Assembly: GCA_009829735.1 (NCBI GenBank)
Contig: CM020618.1
Span: 42,918,878-42,982,877, forward strand
Reading direction: 5' to 3'
DNA: 64,000 nt
DNA from: Pyropia yezoensis
Lineage: Eukaryota; Rhodophyta; Bangiophyceae; Bangiales; Bangiaceae
Below the pieces are notes generated by a model. The model was not told where the DNA came from. It searched no databases and was given only the letters and a program-made list of their open reading frames with translations. Positions 11,240-21,657 of this stretch are shown here, one piece after another. Each line of letters begins with the position of its first letter. Position 1 is the first letter of the stretch. A program made the translations under genes and the position numbers.

Positions 11240-11283
11240 CTTGCTACATGGGCGTAGCCCATGGGCGTAGCCCATGTAGCAAG
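11240..11283. repeat. 44-nt near-perfect palindrome
   Basis: Outer 14-nt arms CTTGCTACATGGGC and GCCCATGTAGCAAG are perfectly inverted, and the centre GCCCATGGGC is itself a palindrome. The only breaks are two GTA triplets, one on each side of the centre. It can form a strong hairpin or cruciform. It lies in a gene-free stretch. Confidence 0.85.
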
Positions 11284-12301
11284 ACGGTGACGGGAGGCGA
11301 CTATTCGACACCTACCCGAGGCCGACATGTTTTCCAAAAGTCGATACTGTATTCATATTTCATGTCATTTTTTACGGTGGTCGATGTCATGAGGTGAAAG
11401 TGTTATCCCAAGGATTCTATAGGCTGATGCCCGACGACCTTGCTGCGCTGGGGGCCATATGTTAGCAGGTCCGTGCAGTATAGGTCGAGAGCTCCGCACC
11501 AGGTCCCCACGTTAACTGAGAGGTCAGAATCTATTGGCCGGCTGAATTGGGAGTCTCGTATGTTCATGACACCTGAGCCAATGAGGCCGAAACATGGCAC
11601 CGCTGGATACTCATGTGCGCCTTTCATAGCTCACCTTGGCATGCTCACTTTGCCAAGCTCAAGAAGCAAATTGGTTATCTATGGGAACCTGCACGTTCGT
11701 CATCAGCGAAGTTCCTCTACATGTATGTAGAACAACGCCCGTGTGATGCAGAGACTGTCCGCTGGCCCGGGCGGGTGTGCTCCGGACACTACTTATCTGA
11801 GACTGTTAGAGAGATTGCTGCCATGGCATTCCTGGGTCCGCTGCAGGGGACCCAGTGTGGGCCCACACGTGAGTGCACTCTCCGCCATTTCGGAAGCACG
11901 GATGTGTGGTCTCTACCTTGAGACCTTGATGTCGTGGGCGTTGCGCACCATTCCGATGGGTCGGCTGCAATCGGCATGCACGTGACATGAGCCGACCAGC
12001 AGTCGCACTGGACGACCAGCCACTTGCCCAAAGAGGAGGTCGGCGCTTCTAGCACACTCCACTCTGCCAGCGGCGGCATCGTCTCGACGACGACACACAC
12101 GGCAATGTGTGGTGCAAGCTGTCCGCGCCTTGATGGGTGAGGGTGCGGCGTGGGCTCTCTTGGATACCACAGGCGTCGCCGTCTTGATGAGACTCCCAAG
12201 GAGACGTGGCAGGGAGACTGGGCGACCTTGACCAATCCCGTCCTTGAACGCAGAGGTAGCGGGTTAAGGCACGTCAGGGGCGATGGACAGAGGCCCGTCT
12301 A

Positions 12302-12907
12302 TCACTTGATAGACCCCCGGAAGCCACCCCCCCACGAGCTCGCTCCTTCCACTTGCCGCAGGCACAGCGGGCACGAGGGCCGCACGGCAAGCCAGCTCAA
12401 AATACAGTGATGGTGGTATTGGTGACCACAAGCCAAGCTCACGACGGAAGATGACTCTGCGTCGTCCGCGCAGCCGTCGTCCTCGGTCGCCCCTCCGTTG
12501 GGTCGTGCAGCCCATGTCCCGCGGCACACGACGCACAGGCCGGTGGCGTCTGGGGAAAGTTCAGACGCCGCGAGGCGGAACCCATCAGGGGGCGCCACCG
12601 CCGTGCCGCGGCGCCGTGTCAGGGATGAGGGCAACGCGGCGGCGGCGAGAGGCGTCGGCAGCACTTGCACGGGCGCCGCGGCAGGGGGAGGCGCGGCCAT
12701 CCCTGCCGCGACACGCAGTCGTCGCACCGTGGCAGCCGCGGCAGCGGTAGCGGCGGTCACGGCAGAGGCGCCCACCGCCACTGCGGTAACAGCCGTCAAC
12801 GCGGCGGCAAGGAACGCCAGCCGCCCGATGGTGGCTGTCGTGGATGTCACAGGTGGGGGGGGAAGGTGACGCCGCTGCTCGGCCAACAGGGGGGTGACGA
12901 GCGCCAT
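12302..12907 (-). CDS. Membrane RING-H2 finger protein (putative E3 ubiquitin ligase)
   Basis: A 201-residue protein from the ATG at 12907, which has an ideal context (gccaccATGg). Residues about 25-60 are an Ala/Val/Leu-rich stretch that could hold one membrane segment. The C-terminal third is a RING-H2 finger: CVVC, then a 31-residue acidic loop, then ACGHQYHHHCILSWLAV and PSCPLC. This C-x2-C...C-x-H-x2-H-x2-C...C-x2-C pattern binds two zinc ions and recruits an E2 enzyme. Such small membrane-anchored RING proteins usually act as E3 ubiquitin ligases; substrate and compartment cannot be told. The loop after the first CxxC is long for the class. A second RING-H2 protein with a very similar finger end (WLAV.P.CPLC) is encoded at 17494-18972. 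Confidence 0.72.
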   Translation of the reverse strand: MALVTPLLAEQRRHLPPPPVTSTTATIGRLAFLAAALTAVTAVAVGASAVTAATAAAAATVRRLRVAAGMAAPPPAAAPVQVLPTPLAAAALPSSLTRRRGTAVAPPDGFRLAASELSPDATGLCVVCRGTWAARPNGGATEDDGCADDAESSSVVSLACGHQYHHHCILSWLAVRPSCPLCLRQVEGASSWGGGFRGSIK

Positions 12908-14895
12908 GGTGGCACGGAGGCAGGCACTGTAGCAGGGGGGATGTAGAGGACGGGGGGTTTGTGTAGGAAGAATGGGGCGGGACGGTCCGGGGGGCAGGGC
13001 AGCGGAAGTCTTGGAGGTGGGCAGCGGCCGCTTTAAGGGTCGTCGTGAGGTGGGGGATGAGAGGGTGCCACTGTGGTTGGCCGTGTGTCTAGGAGACATG
13101 GTCCACAGCCAAGCGGCGGGGTTCTTAACTGTCTGGAGCGAGGACCATCGACAGCTGGCGTGCAGCAGACGGGTCAGCTGCGACAGCGTCGGCTCCCCCA
13201 CCCCCCATTCTGCCCCTCCTCTGGTAAAACCCTGACTGGCGCGCGCCGCTCTGCTGTCTCATTGAGGCGCTGACATTGGGGCCCCGCGGTTCCATGTCGT
13301 GGTTGGTCACCAGAGATCATTGCCACCACAGCCAGCGCAACCTGTACATAACGTGCCTGTCTGCACCCGTAGGGCGGCGGCGTGAGACACTCGAAGAACC
13401 CCGCCGGAACCCCTCCAGCTGGTGCGCCACTCGCGGCCAGTTGGAGATTTTGCCTCTGTTGGTGCATTGTGACACCTCATGTTGATGGGCGACGGTCCGT
13501 TGTGTGGACGGCACCGGCCGCGGGCGACGGCGCCCAGTCGTGGAGGCGGGACAGCCATTGCCACGACAAGGCGGGGAAGCCCGCTGAGGTTGGGGTGCCG
13601 CCCGTTGGTAGCCGCCTCCATGCGTTTGGAGACGAGGCGGATACAGGAGAGGAACAATCTCCCCCCCGAGAGGCGCAAAGCGTTAGAAAGTCGCGCCGCC
13701 TGAGAAGCGGGCAGGCGCCAGCTACCAGCGCCCCCTCCCCCGCAGTGGCTGCGGGGCAGACGGTGTCTGCAACCCCGCCACCGACGGGCTATCAGGCAAC
13801 GCGCGGTATTGGCATCCCTTCCAGTGTGGGAGAAGAAAGGAAGCAGACCAGTTGACCGGGCGGGCGGCGGCGACGGGAGTGTCTTGCAGCCGCGCGATAC
13901 GAGGGATTGGCCGGCAGCGACGTCTCTCACAAGGTCGGTGGAAGGCCGTGACTAGGGGAGAGGCTGCCCTCCTCCTGGGCCGAGGAGAGTGGGAGGAGAG
14001 GGACGATGGCCCCTAGCTGTCCTTCGGTCAGTCATGGCTACTCGTTTTGCCGAGGACAGAGGCGTTGGCGCAGGCGGCCGGCCCCTCGGCGTCTGCGCGC
14101 GGCCAGGACAATCGGCAGCGTGTGATGTGGGGCCCTGCAGATCAGCTGAGTGTGCGGTGGCTCGCGCCGAGTGTACGGCTCCCCGCGCCGAGTGTATCAA
14201 GACACGTGCCAAGTGGACTGCCTCTCGTGTCGAGTGTACGGCACACTGAGCGGTCCAAGGGAGGGCGGCGTCATGGGGGGGGGCGAGGAGGCGCGAGCCA
14301 CCCTTGCTCGGGAGTAGAGTGGTGGTCCATATCTTTGGCACGTGGCCCTACGTGTGTGGCCAAAATCGGTCCGTAGCTAGCCATGAGGCCTCCCGGACAC
14401 GTGACGGACACAAGGTCAAGCGAGCGATCCATATGGCCGATGATTCGCCCCGCTGGCCTCCTCACGGGGGGTTCTTGATACCGAAAAGCTCTTTGGTGGC
14501 TGCTATTTATATAAGCACCTAGGATACCGACTAGCTTTGCAGCGGCACGCCTCAAAGAGCATACCTATCTAGCCCGGGGCCTTTCATTCCTCGAGAGCCA
14601 AGCCGGAGGTCCCACCGTTTCTTGTAGCACTGGCTCACAGAGCGACACCTCTCGTAGCTGCTACATAGATAGATACCGCTTACGATCCCCCCCGTCCAGC
14701 TCCCTTTGAATGGCCGCCTCTCCCGCCGTATCCACGAAGTCCCCCTGCCACAGACGACGGCGGGTGTCCAGCTCTCCGGGAGAAAAAACGTGCCACCGCG
14801 GAAAGAATCATTCGCGGCCCTTAAGAGTTTGCCGAGCAGCTCGCGGTTCCCAATGGGAACGGCTGCCAGCAAACGCCGGCAGCGTTCCCCCCGCC
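12908..14895. other. Intergenic region between RING-H2 and PPTase genes
   Basis: No gene is supported. The overlapping open frames between about 13300 and 14250 on both strands are Arg/Pro/Gly-rich. Around 14140-14250 a short unit containing GCGCCGAGTGTACGGCT recurs in diverged form four or five times, a small imperfect tandem repeat. The end around 14500-14700 is of balanced composition and featureless. Confidence 0.4.
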
Positions 14896-15939
14896 TCAAC
14901 GCTCCCCCCCACCCGCCCCCCCGCCCCCCCACTGAAAGAGGCGGACGTCGGTGACGCCGCCCCCCCCCCACACCGCCACCGCCCCCGCCGCGCCGTGCTC
15001 CGCGAGCGGCACATCGAGGAGCGTCCATCCCGCCACCCCCTCGTCGCTCGCCATGGACAGCAGCAGCGACGGGGCGGACGGCGCCGCCACCCCCGCCTCA
15101 GTCCCCACCGCCTCGACGCCGCCGCCACCCCCACCACCTTCCTGGGGGGAGAGTGGGGAAGGGGGGGTGGTGGCCACCTCAAACGCGCGCATCCCGCCTG
15201 CAATCCCCCGGCCCGTCGCCTTGACCACCGCCTCCTTGCGCGTCCACGCCGCCACCGCCGCACGCCGGCGGCGGCGGGACGCGTCGGCCTCTGCCACCGC
15301 CCCACCGCCGCCGCCGCCGCCGCCGCCGCTGCCAGCGTCGGCGTCGGCATCGGCGTCGGTGGAGGCAGGGGGGGGGAGCGCCGCCCACTCGGCGGGGGTA
15401 AGGACGCGGCGGAGGAGGCGGTCCGAGATGGGGCGGTCGGCCAGCTCCACGTCCACCCCAATGGCCAGCCCGCTACCACCACCCCCACCGCCACCGCTGC
15501 CGGCCGTGCCCGGCACGTCCGCACGCGCAACGGCCACCAGCCCAAGGCCCGTTGTGTGCGCAACGCTAAATGCGAGCTCCCCTTCGCGCCCCCCCTCCCC
15601 CTCCGCCTCCCCCCCTCCGCCCGTCGCCAGCAACACCGGCTTCCCCCTCGGCGCCACGCCCAGCGGCACCTCCGCGGGCGGCAGGCGGAGGTACCCCCCC
15701 AGGACCCCCCGCAGCATGGAGCGGGTGACCAGGTGCGCTGCCCGCGACGCTGGATGGGCGAGCCGCGACACGGCGCGGGCCACCTCGGCGGGCGGCAGCC
15801 CGGGGGGGGGTGGCGACGGGGGGGTGGGCGGCAGCCGCGTCAGCCACAGGTGGAGGGTGCGCGGGGGGAGGTGCAGGTGGGGGGGGGGAGGGACCCAGGC
15901 GCAGCACGCCGCCGACATCGTTGACGACGACCGCACCAT
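14896..15939 (-). CDS. 4'-phosphopantetheinyl transferase, Sfp/AASDHPPT type
   Basis: A protein of 347 residues from the ATG at 15939 (340 from the ATG at 15918). It transfers 4'-phosphopantetheine from CoA to a serine of acyl carrier protein or similar carrier domains. The signature motifs are in order: GKPVL (residues 99-103), FSVAHT (124-129), the Mg-binding GVDVE (161-165) and WTRKEAVVK (232-240). The spacing fits the two-domain Sfp type rather than the short AcpS type. Non-conserved loops have expanded: a Gly run after residue 148, an Asp-Ala repeat near 196-202 followed by Gly9, and another Gly run near the C-terminus; these are encoded by GCC/GGC and GTC repeats. A membrane or targeting signal is not clear, though the N-terminus is Pro-rich. 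It ends with TGA. Confidence 0.82.
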   Translation of the reverse strand: MVRSSSTMSAACCAWVPPPPHLHLPPRTLHLWLTRLPPTPPSPPPPGLPPAEVARAVSRLAHPASRAAHLVTRSMLRGVLGGYLRLPPAEVPLGVAPRGKPVLLATGGGGEAEGEGGREGELAFSVAHTTGLGLVAVARADVPGTAGSGGGGGGGSGLAIGVDVELADRPISDRLLRRVLTPAEWAALPPPASTDADADADAGSGGGGGGGGGAVAEADASRRRRRAAVAAWTRKEAVVKATGRGIAGGMRAFEVATTPPSPLSPQEGGGGGGGVEAVGTEAGVAAPSAPSLLLSMASDEGVAGWTLLDVPLAEHGAAGAVAVWGGGGVTDVRLFQWGGGGAGGGER

Positions 15940-17493
15940 GCTGGTGCACAGGGGGGAAAGGGGGGGGGGGGGGGGGAGGTGGCGACGGGGAGGGGCGGCA
16001 GGAAGTCCCAAGGGTGCGTGGCGATGGTGGGGGTGCGCGCCCCGCGTGGGCACAAGCTACATACACAGAGGGCGGCAGAGGCAAGGGGGGCGGGCGCGAG
16101 GGGCAAGCGTCCGGGCGAGACCTGCGCGCACACGCGGCGCGGTCACACGCGGCGCGGTCACACTGGTGAGACGCGTGCTCCAGATCCACCCTGCGCACGC
16201 TAGGACCTCGATCGCCGTGGAGGCGGCAGCGCGGCCCACCCATCGTCTATAATTGTGCTCATGACTCACACCTGGATCTCGCGGGTGTGCTCGAGTAGAG
16301 CAGGCTCTTTTTGGATCAGAAAAAGAAAAAAGAGAGAAGGATTAAGGGCTGTCGCATGACCATCGGGGCGGCGGCGGCGGCGACGGCAGCGCAACCGCAG
16401 TGGCAGCCGCCGGCACACACTTGCAAGCGCCCTGGCGCGCGCGCACGTGCGCGCGAGCGCACGTGCGACATACAGAGCGAGGACGGGGCGGTAGAATTGA
16501 GAAAAAGGAATCGGGGAAATAATATCCCCCGCAATGCGCGGAGGACACCACGACGTTAACCGCGACGAGACAGTTGGCACGCGCCCGACCGTGCTGGCGG
16601 CGGGGAAGGCGGGGGGGGGGATTGGGGACGGTGGCGAGCGGTGGTGGGCAATGGCCCCCCTTCCCGGCGAGGGCGGCCCCGAGACCCCTGCCCTTCCTGC
16701 TGGTTCAGGGAGCCCCAGTTCCGACCGGGGGGGAGACAAAACACTGGGGCAGGGACAGCGTGGGGCGGCGCTCTTTTTTGCTGCTGTTCTTTTCTTGTTG
16801 ATGCGGTGCCCTGGGCGCACCCATTCCCCAGACCGCCACCCTCCCAGCGCCAGGCGACGTCTCCTTTCATGCTGGTGTCCGTGGTCAAGTCCATAGAATC
16901 GCAGTGCGCTCCCGCCCCCCCCCTTCCCCGCAACGATAAATTACGCGTAGGGCCTACGCATAGGGCCTACGCATAGGGCCTACGCATAGGGCCTACGCAT
17001 AGGGCCTACGCATAGGGCCTACGCATAGGGCCTACGCGTAGGGCCTACTCGTAGGGCCTACGCGTAGGGTAGGGCCTACTAGTAGGGCCTACGCGCAGGG
17101 TAGGCCCTTCGCGTAAGGCAATGACTGGGGCCCCCGCCCCCCCAAAAGAGGGTACCGTTTTTTCTAAACTGGACAAGACGGGAGAACTCCTGGCGAGCTC
17201 CTCTGCCAGCTCATGTTCTCTCTTTTTTAGAAGCAAGCAGCCTAGCTATGTAACAACCTTCTCTCATACCTGAGTTGTGAATAACTGGTGTCAGACGGAT
17301 CGCACTCGTCCATTCATCGCATGCAATCAATTCGGCCACTGGTACCTCTTGTCCATTCATCAGAGCCCCCGGGGACACCCCCTCCCTTGAAAACCTACCC
17401 GCCACCCATCTGCCCCCAACACACTCTTCACAAACTCCACCTCTCCCACGCCGCGCCCTCCCAGAGACGGGGCCCCGCACCACTCCCCCCTCC
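15940..17493. other. Intergenic region with 13-bp minisatellite
   Basis: No gene is supported. The first 20-50 bases hold a G run of about 16 (15960-15976). A GC-alternating, CGCGCA-rich stretch lies near 16435-16460, and the 13-bp minisatellite at 16948-17125. The remaining sequence has only overlapping low-complexity frames. Confidence 0.4.
16948..17125. repeat. 13-bp minisatellite (TAGGGCCTACGCA)n
   Basis: Seven near-perfect head-to-tail units TAGGGCCTACGCA run from 16948 to 17038, followed by two variants to 17064 and then degenerate units to about 17125. The unit contains the palindrome TAGGGCCTA (TAGG-GCC-TA, near-palindromic), so single strands could fold back. The TAGGG part recalls telomere repeats but the unit is not a known telomere motif. 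Confidence 0.9.
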
Positions 17494-18972
17494 TTACCAG
17501 GAAACAGGGGGAGCGCCCCCCCCTGCCCCTGCCGACGCATCCACCACCCCCTCCACCGCCGGCGCGTGTTCCACCGTCCCGCCCCCCGCCCCCCCCACCG
17601 CCACCGCCACCGCTCGGGGCGTCACGTGCGCCACACACAGCGGACAGGTTGGGCTCACCGCCAGCCACCGTGCGAGGCAGGGGCGGTGAAAGTCGTGGCC
17701 ACAGCTGAGCACCACCGCCTCTGTCGGACAGGGAAGCGGGGGCGGGGGCGGGGGTGCTCCTTGCGGCATTGCCGACGCTGCCGGCGCGTCACCTCCGCCG
17801 CCGCCGCCGCCGCCGCCAGCCGTCAGGACCACGGCTGCCGCCGCTGCCGCAGCCGCTGCTGCCGCCGCCGCTAGTGGCGCTGCCTCCCCCGCTAGTGCGG
17901 GCGTCGCGTCAACGACGGCAGCCGTCCGCGGCGGCGCGTCGATTCGCTCCAAGCACACCACGCACGTGCCGCCGCCGCCACCGCCGCCGCGGCGGGTGCC
18001 CAGCCAGTCGGCACTGGCGGCCACGGGGGCCAGCCGTGACACTGCCGCCACTGCCGCCGCTCCCTCCTCCACCGTAACGCCCGCGTGCGGCGGGGCGGCG
18101 GGGGCAAAGCCGGCTGCAGCGCCGGCGGCAGCAGCGCCGGCGCCGCCCCCGCGTCTCCGGCGCGCCCCCCGGTGCGACGACGCCGCCGCCCCGCCCCCCA
18201 GCCACGCCTCGACGCGGCCAACGGCGGCCCGGCCGAGCAGCTCCACCCCCACCGCCGACGCCACCCCCACCCCTACCACCGTACACGCAGAGAGGGCCAA
18301 CGCCAGTGCCACCGTCCGGGCGGCCGTGTCTGCCCACACCGCCGCCGTGCATGCCAGGGTGGCGGGGGGCGGGTGGGGGGGGGGAGCAGCGGATGTTCCC
18401 TCACACCCCCGCCCGGCACCGCCGCCACCACCGCGCCCGTCCAAGTCGTTGTCACCGTCGTCGTCACTGTCGCCGGGGAGGCTGGCCACGTAGCGGCGGG
18501 CGAGGCGCCGTCGCCGAGCGGGGGGCGCCGACGGCCACCATCCCGCCGCTGCCCGCGCGGTCGGGGGGGGGGGGGTGGCGGGGGCAGTCTCGTCGAGGCG
18601 ACCGCCCCCACCTTCGCCGCCGCCGCCGCCGCCGCTGCTGCTGCCACCACCGTCACTGCCGCTACTGCCGCTGCTGCCGTAGCTGCTGCTGCCGCTGCTG
18701 CCGCTGCTGCCGTCGTTGCCGCCACCGTCACAGGCAGCGGTGGGGAGAGGTGGGGTGGGCAAGGCCCCCGAGAGGAGGGAGGAGGAAAAGGAGGAGGAAG
18801 AGGGGGAGGAGGATGGGGATGCACCGCCAGCCCGTGTCGTCATCGTCGCCACTAGGGGAGAGCACGCCCCGGGCAGGGGCGCCCCGCCGCCGACGGCCAC
18901 GGCCAGCGTCAATGCCGGCGGTGTCCGCGGTGCCGACGCGTCGCCGTCGCCCCCAGCGGTCGGCGGATGCAT
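17494..18972 (-). CDS. Large low-complexity RING-H2 finger protein
   Basis: From the ATG at 18972 the frame encodes 492 residues ending with TAA. The N-terminal half is Ser/Gly-rich with Ser-Gly-Ser runs, then a basic patch RRRRLARRYVASLPGDSDDD. A single hydrophobic segment (ALALALSACTVVGVGVASAV) near the middle is a probable membrane span. The RING is split: CVVC at about residues 337-340 is followed by about 80 residues of Ala/Gly/Pro repeats, then SCGHDFHRPCLARWLAV and TCPLC near 424-446. Zinc ligands of a RING-H2 (C-x2-C, C-x-H-x2-H-x2-C, C-x2-C) are all present, so a ubiquitin ligase role is plausible despite the insert. The open frame continues upstream to 19497; an earlier start is possible but the extension is Pro/Ser low complexity. 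The finger end resembles that of the protein at 12302-12907. Confidence 0.62.
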   Translation of the reverse strand: MHPPTAGGDGDASAPRTPPALTLAVAVGGGAPLPGACSPLVATMTTRAGGASPSSSPSSSSFSSSLLSGALPTPPLPTAACDGGGNDGSSGSSGSSSYGSSGSSGSDGGGSSSGGGGGGEGGGGRLDETAPATPPPPTARAAAGWWPSAPPARRRRLARRYVASLPGDSDDDGDNDLDGRGGGGGAGRGCEGTSAAPPPHPPPATLACTAAVWADTAARTVALALALSACTVVGVGVASAVGVELLGRAAVGRVEAWLGGGAAASSHRGARRRRGGGAGAAAAGAAAGFAPAAPPHAGVTVEEGAAAVAAVSRLAPVAASADWLGTRRGGGGGGGTCVVCLERIDAPPRTAAVVDATPALAGEAAPLAAAAAAAAAAAAAVVLTAGGGGGGGGGDAPAASAMPQGAPPPPPPLPCPTEAVVLSCGHDFHRPCLARWLAVSPTCPLCVAHVTPRAVAVAVGGAGGGTVEHAPAVEGVVDASAGAGGGAPPVSW

Positions 18973-19645
18973 GCTTACCGGGGAAGTGCGGGTGGTCTGG
19001 GTGGATGCGTGGGTGGGGTGGTGGATGGACAGAGGCGTGTGGGGGCGGTGGAGGAGGGGGGGGGGGGGGGGGAGGTTGGATTGAGAGTGGATGGTGGGAT
19101 GGATAGAAGGGTGGGTGTAGGGCCTGCGGAACGGAGAGGAAAAGGAAAGGGGGGGAAAGAGTGCCACCACCACCACCACCACTCCGCCTCTCGGGAGGAG
19201 GGATGAAGAGGGGCGACGGCGGGTGGGTTGTTGCTCGTTGCCCCAGTGGCAAAAAAAAACCAGGCGCGGCTTGACCGGCGTCGCCACCCGAGGGGGTGGG
19301 GGGTGCAGGGGGGGCGAGGATGGCGACGAGGGTGTAACGTGGGATAGGCAGGTGAAGCTTGAGCACGGCGCAAGCAGGGCGGCGCAAGGGGGGATCAGGG
19401 GAGACGAGAGGCAACAAGGACGGGGACAGACGGCGCTCCGGCTATAGCTAGGGGGGTTATAGCCCGGCAACCTCTGGAAGTGGCGGCGGGGTGCCAACCG
19501 CCGGCCGCCGCGCTAAACACCCCCCCGCGCCGCGCAGGTTCCAAACCCCGCCGCCGCCACGCACGTCGCGGCGGTCCGTCGCGGCCGTGGGTCGGTGGGT
19601 CGGCCCGGGGTCGGCCCGGGGTGGGTGTGGGTGTGTGGGGAGGGT

Positions 19646-19686
<41 letters not shown>
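19646..19686 (+). repeat. Homopolymer G41
   Basis: An uninterrupted run of 41 G, preceded by further GT/GGG sequence. It is a likely G-quadruplex former and a likely site of assembly length error. Confidence 0.9.
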
Positions 19687-19688
<2 letters not shown>

Positions 19689-20205
19689 CGCCGCCGACCG
19701 AGGATGACTGGCCCGTACACGACCGCCTCCAGCACCCCCATCGACGCGCGAGCGGGCGACCGGGCACTGTCGGCGCTGGTGGGGGAGGTCGAGAGGGGGC
19801 TCGGGGTCAGGACAGGGACGTGGCGCGCACCCCCCCCTCCTCATTCCTTACCGCTCCCCCCCCCCCTCCCTCCAACCCCTCTCCACGGCACTCACCTCGG
19901 CAGGGGGCGTGGCGCTGGATTTCTTCTCCACCGGCCGTCTGCCCCGCAGCAGCAGCAAGGGGGGGGGGGGGGGAAGGGGGAGGAGGACTGAGGGAACCCG
20001 CGACCCGCCACCACAGTGTGATTACAGATGGAGAGTCAGATGCAGATTCTTACGCCGGCGTGTCCGCGACCACCTATGCCCCCCCCCGCCGGCCGCGGGG
20101 CGGGGGTGGGGGAGTGGGGCGGGGGGGAGTAGGGGGGGGGTGGGGGGGGGGGCACCCATCCTCACTCACCCCACCCTCCCGCACGTCAAAAAAAGACCAA
20201 CGACA

Positions 20206-20227
20206 CCCCCCCCCCCCCCCCCCCCCC
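20206..20227 (+). repeat. Homopolymer C22
   Basis: An uninterrupted run of 22 C, 0.5 kb from the G41 run and complementary to it. Confidence 0.9.
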
Positions 20228-21626
20228 ACCTCCTCCTCAATCCAGCACCCCCCCCGCCGGGGGAGGGTGCCCCCCTTGCAGTGGCGGTGGGCTGGTCGGG
20301 GGACGCTCGGTGCGGCCTTGCCTGCCCCCCCCCCCCCACCTGTTTGCCCTTCCCGTCCACCAACCGGTCCAGCAAGGCGTGGGAGGGGTGCGAGCGGCGT
20401 GAAACGGAGGAGGGGGGGGGGTGGGGTGGGGAAGGGGGCAAGGGGGAGGAGGGTGGCGGTGTGAGGTCAACGAGCGGGTGCTGTTGCAAGCCAGCAGCAC
20501 ACCAGCCTCCCCGTCCGAGCCACCGCCCCCCCTTTGTCCACTACGACCGCCGCCACCGCGGCCCCCCCTTTGGTCATCGTTGGTGCCCCCCCTCCCCCCC
20601 CCTTCTCCCCCCCCCCCCACCGCCGCCGCGGACTTCCGCGGACGTCGCCAACGACCGCGGGTGGGGGGGAGGGGAAGGGAAGGGGGGGAAACCGAACAGC
20701 GTGACAAGAAGCCGGCGAGGCGGCCGGCCGGCCGAGCGGGTCGGAAAAAGCGTGCCGACGACGAGCCGCGGCGGCGGGGGTCTCGGTGGCTGCCTCGACT
20801 CGGTGGGGCCGGCGCTCCCCGCTTGCACGCCGCGCCGCCGTGGCGCCAGGGACCGGTGATGGTAGGAAGGGGGGGGTGCCAAAGGTCCACCCACTCTCCC
20901 GCTTGCGCCTCCTTCCTTGGCCCCCCCCCCCGACACCGCCCCCTGTGCTCGCTTGTACCGGCGTGATCGTCTGGTGCGATTGCCGACAGTGATAGCCTCT
21001 CGTGGTAGCCACACGCGGTAGATTCATTAGTTTGGGGGAGAGAGGGATGGGGCCTCAACCGCCCGCCTGTTGTGAATTGACAAAGAAGGTTGCCGCACCC
21101 TGCCCGGGAGATCCGGGCGCAGGGTTGTGATAGGACAATTATACTTGTTATACACAACCCTTAAATATAATAATTATGGAGGTCGGGAAAAAGAGGGTTG
21201 ATAAATATCGCCACGAGTTTACACGTGTCTGTAATACACATATAAAGTTTCTCCCCAGGAAAGCGACCAGGCTCCGCTGGATGAGGACGGCGCGTGCCGG
21301 CACAGGGGGGGAAGCAGCCTTCCACGCCCCAGCCGGACGCAATCGCCACATCCTGCGCGCGCGGTGCGTGTCCGTAGCGCCGGTGGTGTGACGCTCCCGG
21401 TCCGCCGCATCGGGCGGCGCCACGCCCTCACATGGATGCTATCATGAGTGATGACGCAACAGGGCCGTGCGCTCCTGTCAACCGCAGTCCGTGCACGCTC
21501 GCAGCCGCCCGTCGAAAATGAGCTGTCCGGAATTGACCAGTCGTGCGCCCAGTGCTGGTGCGTGGAGCAGTCAACGCCCGGCATGTGCCGGGCCAGTATA
21601 GTGCGTCCCGTAAAAAGTGGACGTGT

Positions 21627-21657
21627 TATGGTACGTTGCACAAAAAAGATACATCGA
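21627..21657 (+). repeat. 31-bp inverted repeat, left arm
   Basis: Begins TATGGTACGTTGCAC and ends GATACATCGA. Its exact reverse complement lies at 24057-24087, 2.4 kb away. Confidence 0.88.

Larger units (their letters stand above)
10077..12301. other. Intergenic region with palindrome and 21-bp motif
   Basis: No gene is supported in 2.2 kb. The first 350 bases after the sulfite reductase stop are T-rich for this genome and are likely 3' UTR and terminator. The dispersed 21-bp motif is at 10774-10794 and a long palindrome at 11240-11283. Open frames of 60-190 codons exist on both strands but have no domain, no preferred codon use and overlap each other. Confidence 0.4.
18973..21000. other. 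G/C-homopolymer-rich spacer
   Basis: No gene is supported. The sequence is dominated by G or C runs, the longest being G41 at 19646-19686 and C22 at 20206-20227. Open frames on both strands are Pro-, Gly- or Arg-rich and overlap each other. Confidence 0.45.

Noticed and set aside
14951..16252. 433-codon plus-strand frame opposite the PPTase
   Set aside because: It is the antisense of a gene with all four PPTase motifs; its product is Ala/Pro/Arg low complexity.
16948..17125. CRISPR-like or telomeric array
   Set aside because: Units are contiguous without spacers, and the 13-bp period matches no telomere repeat known to me.
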